Assembly (NCBI GenBank): GCA_965660165.1
Contig: CBFHYU010000030.1
Location: 1-25,054 of the forward strand
Length of the DNA stretch: 25,054 nt
Reading direction: 5' to 3'
Origin: WTJO01 sp965660165
GTDB taxonomy: Bacteria > Pseudomonadota > Alphaproteobacteria > Puniceispirillales > Puniceispirillaceae
Position numbers and translations under genes: made by a program. Each line of letters starts with the position of its first letter. Positions within the stretch are counted from its first letter, which is position 1. Under the pieces are notes generated by a model that saw nothing but the letters and a program-made list of their open reading frames with translations, searched no databases and was not told where the DNA came from. Positions 6,949-13,034 of this stretch are shown piece by piece.

Positions 6949-7584
6949 TTAGCGGCGGGGGGGCAATTGCGGGGCTGTGAAAAAGCTAGGATTAGCATCT
7001 TCACCTAATTTTGCAGCCTGCCCAAATTCAATATAGCGCGTTGCATTGCCTTGAAAGCCTTTTTGCGTAGCCTCATCAATCTGTTTCATCAGACGTGCAG
7101 GATTGCCAGCCCACAGCTCGCCTGCGGGTACACGCTTACCAGGCGTTACTACCGCACCTGCAGCAACAACAGCGCCTGTTTCAACATGCGCCCCATCAAG
7201 CACAATAGCGCCCATCCCCACAAAGGCATGATCTTCCAGCACACAGGCATGGATAATCGCACTATGGCCAACTGTTACATAATCACCAATAATTGCCGGG
7301 AATTTACCAGAATCAATATGCACAACGGCATTATCCTGAATATTTGTGCCTTTGCCGATGGTGATATAATTGCCGTCACCACGCAAGGTGACATTATGCC
7401 AGATTGAGGCATATTCTTCTATCCGCACTGCACCCATAATAACGGCTGTGCTAGCCAGATAGACAGTGTCATCAATTTCAGGCCACACCCCCATATACGG
7501 TTCAATGACGGCGCTATCGCCAGCCTTTGTTGACCCTTTTGGGTGAGGGGCAGTATAATCTGGTCTATTTGTGGGATGTTTCAT
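6949..7584 (-). CDS. Gamma-carbonic-anhydrase-like hexapeptide-repeat protein
   Basis: The 211-residue protein is a left-handed beta-helix of imperfect hexapeptide repeats (residues about 40-160) followed by a C-terminal helix, as in the gamma-CA/PaaY/YrdA/CaiE group. All three zinc histidines are present: H89 in AVVH, H107 and H112 in TVGHSAIIH. So are the R68/D70 pair in LRGDGN and Q83-D84 in TNIQD. It would act as a trimer. Many proteins of this group have weak or no carbonic anhydrase activity, and some are thioesterases, so the reaction is unproved. It lies 45 bp downstream of the GMC oxidoreductase gene on the same strand and is probably co-transcribed. The start has only a weak AAGAG-like ribosome site. 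An N-terminal extension of about 30 residues precedes the helix. Confidence 0.88.
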   Translation of the reverse strand: MKHPTNRPDYTAPHPKGSTKAGDSAVIEPYMGVWPEIDDTVYLASTAVIMGAVRIEEYASIWHNVTLRGDGNYITIGKGTNIQDNAVVHIDSGKFPAIIGDYVTVGHSAIIHACVLEDHAFVGMGAIVLDGAHVETGAVVAAGAVVTPGKRVPAGELWAGNPARLMKQIDEATQKGFQGNATRYIEFGQAAKLGEDANPSFFTAPQLPPRR

Positions 7585-7629
7585 GAACAGCTCTTTTTAG
7601 TAGGTAAAATGCGGGTAAAAATTATCTGG

Positions 7630-9234
7630 TTATGTGCCAAGAATCAAGGAGGCTGCTTTTTCGGCTATCATTAAGGTTGGCGAGTTGGTGTTGCCTGAGG
7701 TGATTGTCGGCATTATCGATGCATCTGCTATGCGAAGTCCAGCAATACCATGCACCCTAAGCTGATTATCAACAACAGCCTGTTTGTCATTGCCCATTTT
7801 TGCCGTGCCTACGGGATGGAATATGGTTGTGCTGATATTGCCAGCTTGCTCTGCAAGGTCTGTGTCAGACAGATAATCTGCACCTGGCAGATATTCTTCT
7901 GGCTGGAAGGGCGCTAATGCCTGTTGCGAGACAATATCTCGGGTTAGCCTGATTGAATGTGCAGCTACTAGCCTGTCATGCTCTGTGCTTAGGTAATTTG
8001 GCTTGATAATAGGCGGGGCAAGCGGGTCTGAAGAACGCAGGCCTACATAGCCTCTGCTATGTGGCCGTAAATTACAGACAGATGCGGTAAAGGCGCTGAA
8101 ACGGTGTAGCGGCGTACCAAATTTATCCAGCGATAATGGCTGGACATGATATTGCAAATCTGGCGTTTCAAGCCCCTTATCTGATTTGATAAATGCGCCA
8201 AGCTGGCTTGGTGCCATCGACATAGGCCCAGAACGCCTTAGCATATATTCAAGCCCGATCCGCATCGTACCAAAACTAGAATGTATCATATCATTTAGCG
8301 TCTGTACGTTTTTGACTTTGAAAATAGTCCTGATTTGAAGGTGATCTTGGAGGTTTTTGCCAACCCCTACTAGCTCATGCACAGGCTCTATTCCCACATC
8401 GGATAGCTGCTTGCCATCGCCTATGCCAGAAAGCTGTAATATGTGGGGAGAGCCAATTGCGCCTGCTGATAAGATTATTTCTGCTGTTGCAACCGCCCGT
8501 CTTGCCTGTCCATGATGGGCGAATTCAACCGCGATAGCGCGTTTGTTTTTGATCTCAATGCGCGATACATGCGCTTGTGTCATAATTTTTAGATTAGCGC
8601 GGTTTCTGGCAGGCTTCACAAAGGCAGTTGCCGCACTCCAGCGCCAGCCCTTGCGCTGATTAACCTTAAAATAGCCAACCCCCTCATTGGTGCCAGTGTT
8701 AAAATCAGAGGTGCGTGGTAAGCCATATTCAACACATGCATCAGCAAAGGCATCTAGAATTTTCCATGATAGGCGCTGGTCTTCAACACGCCATTCACCA
8801 CCAACCCCATGCGCTTCGCTTGCGCCTTCACTGTAATCTTCTGATTTCTTGAAATAGGCCAGCACATCATCCCAGCCCCATCCAATATTGCCTGCCTGCC
8901 GCCAGCTATCATAATCACGTGCCTGACCTCGCATGTAAATCATGCCATTTATCGCTGAACAGCCGCCCATGATTTTGCCTCGCGGATAGCCTAGCGACCT
9001 ACCATTAAGCCCAGCTTCGGCTTCTGTGCTAAACCCCCAATCTGTGCGCGGATTGCCAATACAATATAAATAGCCGACAGGAATTTTAACCCAAATATAA
9101 TTATCCTGACCGCCTGCCTCTAAGAGCAATATCTTTGTTGCAGGATTTTCAGACAGCCTGTTCGCCAGTACGCAGCCTGCTGTGCCGCCGCCAATGATAA
9201 TATAATCAAATGTTTCTGTGACAAATTTTCCCAT
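7630..9234 (-). CDS. GMC-family FAD-dependent alcohol/choline dehydrogenase-type oxidoreductase
   Basis: With ATG 9234 as start the protein has 534 residues, usual for the choline/alcohol dehydrogenase branch. It shows the FAD Rossmann motif GGGTAG (15-20) with E39 for the ribose, GMC signature 1 around YPRGKIMGGCSAING (83-97), and signature 2 in SAGAIGSPHILQLSGIG (256-272). The catalytic pair is H473 in IFHPVGTAKMG and N517 in SGNTNSPT, 44 residues apart as in choline oxidase. These enzymes oxidise alcohols to aldehydes. Choline, polyethylene glycol and other alcohols are all family substrates, and no betaine aldehyde dehydrogenase is nearby to favour choline. A longer frame from TTG 9303 exists, but the extension is unlike the family. 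It is probably the first gene of an operon with the gamma-CA-like gene. Confidence 0.9.
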   Translation of the reverse strand: MGKFVTETFDYIIIGGGTAGCVLANRLSENPATKILLLEAGGQDNYIWVKIPVGYLYCIGNPRTDWGFSTEAEAGLNGRSLGYPRGKIMGGCSAINGMIYMRGQARDYDSWRQAGNIGWGWDDVLAYFKKSEDYSEGASEAHGVGGEWRVEDQRLSWKILDAFADACVEYGLPRTSDFNTGTNEGVGYFKVNQRKGWRWSAATAFVKPARNRANLKIMTQAHVSRIEIKNKRAIAVEFAHHGQARRAVATAEIILSAGAIGSPHILQLSGIGDGKQLSDVGIEPVHELVGVGKNLQDHLQIRTIFKVKNVQTLNDMIHSSFGTMRIGLEYMLRRSGPMSMAPSQLGAFIKSDKGLETPDLQYHVQPLSLDKFGTPLHRFSAFTASVCNLRPHSRGYVGLRSSDPLAPPIIKPNYLSTEHDRLVAAHSIRLTRDIVSQQALAPFQPEEYLPGADYLSDTDLAEQAGNISTTIFHPVGTAKMGNDKQAVVDNQLRVHGIAGLRIADASIMPTITSGNTNSPTLMIAEKAASLILGT

Positions 9235-9542
9235 ACATAATGCTACCTGATTTGAGATGGGATTTACAGCCGCTAGTATCAGATGAGTGGATAAAATCTT
9301 CAAAATTGCATCATTCTGAATGGCCGAAGGAGCAATATTTTGAATAAAGCTAAGCAGAATATCCTAATTTGTCATAATTTGCCTTGCATATTGTCATTGA
9401 GGGTGGTATTTCCCCTGACACGGTTTTACGTAATGCGAAATACAGGTTAGGCAATTCAAAAAGGGGGCTCCAATCTCCTTTTAGTGCGTGATGCAAAGAT
9501 CGCATATTTGGATAAGTTAGATCTTGAAAAGGTCCCCCAGTT
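9235..9542. promoter_or_regulatory. Gap between the GMC gene and secE: both promoters and the secE leader
   Basis: This 308-bp gap must hold the divergent start signals of the minus-strand GMC gene and of the secE-nusG operon. A candidate secE promoter is TTGCAT (9384-9389), 17 bp, TATTTC (9407-9412), but the match is poor. A hairpin AAAAGG/CCTTTT with three further inner pairs occupies 9459-9482 in the leader. AAAAGG (9527-9532) is the likely secE ribosome site. I saw no copy of the tRNA-Trp 3' end here, no other RNA gene and no further convincing ORF. Confidence 0.4.
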
Positions 9543-9740
9543 ATGGCAAAAGTATCACCCGCACAGTTTGTTAGGCAGGTTCGTCAGGAAATTTCCCGTA
9601 TTTCATGGGCAAATCGCCGCGAAACAGCCGTCGCTACGCTAACTGTGTTTATCATGGCAACTATCGCCGCAGTGTTTTTCTTGCTGGTAGATTTGGTGCT
9701 GTCAAATGTGGTTCAATTCGTTCTTGGTCTTGGAAGCTGA
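9543..9740 (+). CDS. secE: Preprotein translocase subunit SecE
   Basis: SecE clamps SecY in the inner-membrane SecYEG protein-export channel. This 65-residue form is the short single-span type found in most bacteria. An amphipathic N-terminal helix holds the conserved block FVRQVRQEISRISWANRRET (9-28), and one transmembrane segment spans about residues 31-60. Short length and divergence are normal for SecE. Start ATG 9543 follows AAAAGG by 10 nt. It opens the secE-nusG-rplK-rplA run, 65 bp before nusG. In many alphaproteobacteria it lies just after tRNA-Trp, from which an 8.2-kb block separates it here. Confidence 0.95.
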   Translation: MAKVSPAQFVRQVRQEISRISWANRRETAVATLTVFIMATIAAVFFLLVDLVLSNVVQFVLGLGS

Positions 9741-9805
9741 GGGCGGACGAGACCATTTTTGTATTATTTACCCCGTAATCGGCGGGAGTGTTAAGGAAGT
9801 TGGCA

Positions 9806-10339
9806 ATGGCGAAGCGCTGGTATGTTGTTCATGTCTTTTCGGGTTCTGAAAAGAAAATGGCACAAGCGATTCTTGAGCAAGCTGCGGCAAATGGCCTTGA
9901 AGAGCAGATTGCCGATGTAATGGTGCCAACCGAAGAGGTTGTAGAAGTGCGGCGTGGCGCAAAAGTCCAGTCTGAGCGCAAATTCTTTCCTGGCTATATA
10001 TTGGTGAATATGGAATTGACTGATGCGGCATGGTCTGTGGTGCAAAGCCAGCCTCGTGTAACTGGCTTTTTGGGCGGCAAGGGTCGTCCTGTGCCAATTA
10101 CAAACGCCGAAGCAGAACGTCTTATTAAGCAGATGGATGAAGGGGTCGAGCGTCCACGCTCAACCATCTCATTTGATATTGGTGAAGAAGTCAGGGTCAT
10201 TGAAGGGCCGTTCGAAAGCTTTAATGGTGTTGTTGAAGAAGCAGATGACGAAAAAGAACGTCTTAAAGTATCTGTGTCCATTTTTGGACGATCGACCCCT
10301 GTTGAGCTTGAATATAGTCAGGTGGAGCGGGCTGTTTAA
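9806..10339 (+). CDS. nusG: Transcription termination/antitermination factor NusG
   Basis: NusG binds RNA polymerase at the clamp, suppresses pausing, and links polymerase to Rho or to ribosomal protein S10. The 177-residue product has the NGN domain (residues about 4-110, starting RWYVVHVFSGSEKK and including FPGYILV) and the C-terminal KOW domain (about 122-175, GEEVRVIEGPFESFNGVV). I chose ATG 9806 because AAGGAAG (9793-9799) lies 6 nt upstream; the GTG at 9788 would place that site inside the coding region. Length and position directly after secE are standard. Confidence 0.97.
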   Translation: MAKRWYVVHVFSGSEKKMAQAILEQAAANGLEEQIADVMVPTEEVVEVRRGAKVQSERKFFPGYILVNMELTDAAWSVVQSQPRVTGFLGGKGRPVPITNAEAERLIKQMDEGVERPRSTISFDIGEEVRVIEGPFESFNGVVEEADDEKERLKVSVSIFGRSTPVELEYSQVERAV

Positions 10340-10408
10340 TCCGTAACACTTTTTGGGGCAGAAACATTAGATTACGCGCGATGCGATAAGGTGCAAGCGC
10401 AAAGTAAA

Positions 10409-10428
10409 TTGCAGGAAATGGTCTGCAA
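10409..10428 (+). promoter_or_regulatory. Hairpin in the rplK leader, possible L1 autoregulation element
   Basis: TTGCAG (10409-10414) and CTGCAA (10423-10428) pair perfectly around an 8-nt loop (GAAATGGT), 17 nt before the rplK start. L1 represses the rplKA mRNA in many bacteria by binding a leader structure resembling its 23S site. The place is right, but I cannot confirm the L1 motif. Confidence 0.3.
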
Positions 10429-10445
10429 GACGCAAGGAAAAGAGC

Positions 10446-10877
10446 ATGGCAAAGAAAATCGAAGGCTATCTAAAACTGAATATTCCCGCAGGTGCGGCTA
10501 ATCCATCGCCCCCAGTAGGGCCTGCACTTGGTCAGCGTGGTGTGAACATCATGGAATTCTGTAAGGCATTTAATGCAGCGACAGAAACCCTTGAAAAGAA
10601 TATGCCTGTGCCAGTTGTGATCACTGTCTTTCAGGATAAGTCATTTACATTCACAACAAAGACAGCCCCTGTCAGCTATTTTCTGAAAAAAGCAGCTGGC
10701 TTGCAAAAAGGTGGGCAGGCGCCAGGCCGTGAAGTGGCTGGTAAAGTTACTATCTCTCAGATTAAAGAGATCGCCGAGCAAAAAATGAAAGATTTGAACG
10801 CTGTTGATATGGATGGCGCAGTAGCAATGATTAGCGGTTCAGCCCGAGCGATGGGTCTGGACGTGGTAGAGGGCTAA
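10446..10877 (+). CDS. rplK: 50S ribosomal protein L11 (uL11)
   Basis: L11 forms the base of the ribosomal GTPase-associated centre with 23S helices 43-44 and supports factor binding and the stringent response through RelA. The 143-residue protein matches the usual length. The N-terminal domain contains PAGAANPSPPVGPALGQRGV (14-33), with the prolines of the thiostrepton-facing region. The C-terminal rRNA-binding domain ends with DLNAVDMDGAVAMISGSARAMG. AAGGA just upstream of ATG 10446 is a good ribosome site. rplA starts 4 nt after its stop, so the two are translationally coupled, the usual basis for L1 control of both. Confidence 0.98.
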   Translation: MAKKIEGYLKLNIPAGAANPSPPVGPALGQRGVNIMEFCKAFNAATETLEKNMPVPVVITVFQDKSFTFTTKTAPVSYFLKKAAGLQKGGQAPGREVAGKVTISQIKEIAEQKMKDLNAVDMDGAVAMISGSARAMGLDVVEG

Positions 10878-10881
10878 AAAC

Positions 10882-11574
10882 ATGGCAAAACAGTCAAAAA
10901 GAAAGCAAGCGGCTATCGAAGCTGTGGATAGAACAAAGCATTATTCTGTTGAAGAAGCAGCCTCTTTGGTAAAAAGCTGTGCAACAGGTAAATTTGATGA
11001 AACTATCGAAATTGCGATAAATCTTGGTGTTGATCCACGCCATGCTGACCAAATGGTTCGCGGCGCGGTAGCTATGCCTAATGGTACTGGTAAAGATGTG
11101 CGTGTGGCAGTGTTTGCGCGTGACGCAAAAGCAGATGAAGCAAAAGCTGCTGGCGCCGAGCTGGTTGGCGCTGAAGAGCTTGCTGAGGCCATTCAAAATG
11201 GTGAATCAGGCTTTGACCGTGTTATCGCATCGCCTGACATGATGGGTGTTGTGGGACGTCTTGGTAAAGTGCTTGGTCCGCGCGGGCTGATGCCTAACCC
11301 TAAGCTTGGTACAGTAACGCCTGATATTGCGGCGGCAGTAAAAGCGGCAAAGGCTGGTGAAGTCCAGTTCCGTGTTGAAAAAGCTGGTGTTGTGCATGCT
11401 GGTATTGGCAAGGCAAGCTTTGATAGCGCGAAAATCGCAGAAAATGCGTCAGCATTTATTGATGCCATCAGAAAGGCGCGCCCGTCAGGTGCAAAAGGTA
11501 CCTATATCAAAAAGATTACGCTTAGCTCAACGATGGGTCCTGGCGTATTTATCGAAGATTCTAGCGCAGCGTAA
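10882..11574 (+). CDS. rplA: 50S ribosomal protein L1 (uL1)
   Basis: L1 builds the mobile L1 stalk that escorts deacylated tRNA from the E site, and it is the usual translational repressor of rplK-rplA. The 230-residue protein has normal length. Signature parts are the RNA-binding start HYSVEEAASLVKS, ETIEIAINLGVDPRHADQMVRG, the conserved LGPRGLMPNPKLGTVT loop, and the C-terminal TYIKKITLSSTMGPGV. The start lies 4 nt after rplK, with a purine-rich ribosome site inside the rplK end. It is followed by a 281-bp leader before rplJ that begins with a small perfect hairpin (11599-11613). Confidence 0.98.
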   Translation: MAKQSKRKQAAIEAVDRTKHYSVEEAASLVKSCATGKFDETIEIAINLGVDPRHADQMVRGAVAMPNGTGKDVRVAVFARDAKADEAKAAGAELVGAEELAEAIQNGESGFDRVIASPDMMGVVGRLGKVLGPRGLMPNPKLGTVTPDIAAAVKAAKAGEVQFRVEKAGVVHAGIGKASFDSAKIAENASAFIDAIRKARPSGAKGTYIKKITLSSTMGPGVFIEDSSAA

Positions 11575-11598
11575 TAGCTGCTAGCTAATGTGAATTTG

Positions 11599-11716
11599 CC
11601 AGCCTTTGGCTGGTGAACAGAGGCATGAATACGCATTTGCGAGACCCATGCCTCGCCCCTGTCCGAGACTGTAGGTGAATATCGGCCGATATTCTTAATC
11701 CCCTGCATAGACAGAT
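11599..11716 (+). ncRNA. L10-type mRNA leader (rplJL autoregulation)
   Basis: The 281-bp gap before rplJ contains ordered structure. There is a CCAGCC/GGCTGG hairpin (11599-11613). A long stem GAGGCATG (11620-11627) with CATGCCTC (11647-11654) encloses an inner CGCA/TGCG helix. The perfect palindrome GAATATCGGCCGATATTC (11677-11694) is flanked by GTAGG (11671-11675) pairing with CCTGC (11702-11706) across an asymmetric TTAAT-containing bulge. The last part resembles the kink-turned site bound by the L10-(L7/L12) complex, as I recall from Rfam's L10_leader. Free L10 complex would repress rplJ and rplL. The exact limits are uncertain, and no intrinsic terminator is obvious. Confidence 0.6.
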
Positions 11717-11855
11717 AAGAGAAAAGCATTTTCGCTTTTACTTTCTGTGGGCAGGCCACCGATATAGCAGATAAAGCCTCAGGGCTCACCTGTTATATCA
11801 CGATGAACCGGAGGTCAGATTTTATGCTGGCGTCCAAATAAGTGGAGATGATCAG

Positions 11856-12368
11856 ATGAACCGGGAAGAAAAAACCCAACTGATCGAAACACTGCAATCG
11901 ACCCTGTCCGAGGCAACAACTGTTGTTGTTACCCATCAAACGGGTATGACTGTAGCTGAATCAACTGACTTGCGTATCAAAATGCGTGAGGCAGGGGCTA
12001 GCTATAAAGTCACCAAGAACAGGATTACACGTATTGCTTTGCAAGAAACCAAGTTCGAAAACCTGTCAGACCTATTTACAGGCCCGACAGCTATGGGCAC
12101 GTCTGCTGACCCTGTGGCGGCAGCAAAAATATTGGTTGATTTTGCAAAGTCAAATAACAAGCTAACCATTGTTGGCGGCTCGTTAGATGGCAAAGTGCTT
12201 GATAAAGACGGTGTTGTATCGCTTGCAAGCATGCCTTCTCTTGATGAGCTTCGTGCCAAGCTTGTAGGTCTGCTAAATGCGCCAGCCACTAAGGTTGCCC
12301 GTGTTGCGCAAGCACCTGCATCACAGCTAGCGCGTGTAATCAAAGCAAGGGCAGATCAATTGCAGTAG
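11856..12368 (+). CDS. rplJ: 50S ribosomal protein L10 (uL10)
   Basis: L10 anchors the flexible L7/L12 stalk to the ribosome. The 170-residue product begins with the characteristic MNREEKTQLIETLQSTL helix followed by the VVVTHQTGMTVAESTDLR block, and includes YKVTKNRITRIAL (rRNA contact) and LFTGPTAMG. The C-terminal helix from about residue 135 binds L7/L12 dimers. The ATG at 11856 has GGAG 8 nt upstream. It follows a structured leader and is 47 bp ahead of rplL, so the two stalk proteins are made together. Confidence 0.97.
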   Translation: MNREEKTQLIETLQSTLSEATTVVVTHQTGMTVAESTDLRIKMREAGASYKVTKNRITRIALQETKFENLSDLFTGPTAMGTSADPVAAAKILVDFAKSNNKLTIVGGSLDGKVLDKDGVVSLASMPSLDELRAKLVGLLNAPATKVARVAQAPASQLARVIKARADQLQ

Positions 12369-12415
12369 GCATTTGCTACTGATCAGAAATTAAAAGCCAA
12401 AAGGAGTTATTTATC

Positions 12416-12796
12416 ATGGCTGATATCGAAAAAATTGCTGAAGAATTGTCAACATTGACAGTTATGGAAGCTGCTGAACTAGCAACACTTCTTGAAGAAA
12501 AATGGGGCGTTTCTGCCGCTGCTGCACCTGTAGCTGTTGCTGCTGTTGCTGGCGGTGATGCAGGCGGTGCTGCAAGCGAAGAAAAGACTGAATTTGATGT
12601 TGTGCTAACATCAGCAGGCGCATCTAAGATTAACGTGATCAAAGAAGTTCGCGGTATCACAGGTCTAGGCCTGAAAGAAGCAAAAGACATGGTCGAAGGC
12701 GCACCGAAAGCTGTTAAAGAAGGTGTATCAAAAGACGAAGCTGAAAGCCTAAAAGCCAAGCTAGAAGAAGCTGGTGCAACAGTAGAGCTTAAATAG
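12416..12796 (+). CDS. rplL: 50S ribosomal protein L7/L12 (bL12)
   Basis: L7/L12 is the multi-copy stalk protein that recruits EF-Tu, EF-G and other GTPases. The 126-residue protein has an N-terminal dimer domain (1-35), an Ala/Val/Gly-rich hinge (about 36-54), and the factor-binding C-terminal domain with EFDVVLTSAGASKINVIKEV and GLGLKEAKDMVEGAP. AAGGAG (12401-12406) is a strong ribosome site, as expected for a protein needed in several copies per ribosome. A hairpin follows in the gap to rpoB. Confidence 0.98.
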   Translation: MADIEKIAEELSTLTVMEAAELATLLEEKWGVSAAAAPVAVAAVAGGDAGGAASEEKTEFDVVLTSAGASKINVIKEVRGITGLGLKEAKDMVEGAPKAVKEGVSKDEAESLKAKLEEAGATVELK

Positions 12797-12835
12797 CTTG
12801 AATTTACTTGCGTCTTTCAGACGATGAAAATAATG

Positions 12836-12861
12836 CCGAGCTCTGGGTTTCTGGGGCTCGG
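12836..12861 (+). terminator. Possible rplL-rpoB attenuator hairpin
   Basis: CCGAGC (12836-12841) pairs with GCTCGG (12856-12861), about 40 bp after rplL. Only a weak T-containing tail follows, so partial termination or an RNA processing site is more likely than full stop. Such an element commonly lowers rpoBC expression below that of rplJL. A smaller CGTCT/AGACG hairpin precedes it (12811-12823). Confidence 0.45.
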
Positions 12862-12984
12862 TTGAAGTGTTTAACAGCCCCTGATAGCTGATGCTGTAAC
12901 TAGCGCAATATTCAGAGGCTGACACAAGCAGGCCAGCATAATAGCTGGAATGCGTGAACAAGATTAAATTCCGCTTTCATGCCA

Positions 12985-13001
12985 GATGCATCCAATGCAT
13001 C
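12985..13001 (+). repeat. Perfect 7-bp hairpin just upstream of rpoB
   Basis: GATGCAT (12985-12991) and ATGCATC (12995-13001) pair around a 3-nt loop, ending 33 bp before the rpoB start. It is close to the ribosome site region GAGGAG (13018-13023) and could affect rpoB translation. Function unknown. Confidence 0.4.
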
Positions 13002-13034
13002 AGAGCTGAAGTAAAAAGAGGAGATAGGTGAGCA

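Noticed and set aside
9235..9303. TTG start at 9303 for the GMC oxidoreductase, giving a signal-peptide-like extension
   Set aside because: The FAD motif of this family starts close to the N-terminus, and ATG 9234 gives the normal length. The extension lacks a good ribosome site.
9788..9805. GTG start for nusG six codons upstream
   Set aside because: The ribosome site AAGGAAG would lie within the coding region. It fits ATG 9806 instead.
11502..11789. 95-codon minus-strand frame over the rplJ leader
   Set aside because: It overlaps the end of rplA and the structured leader, and the translated sequence looks random.
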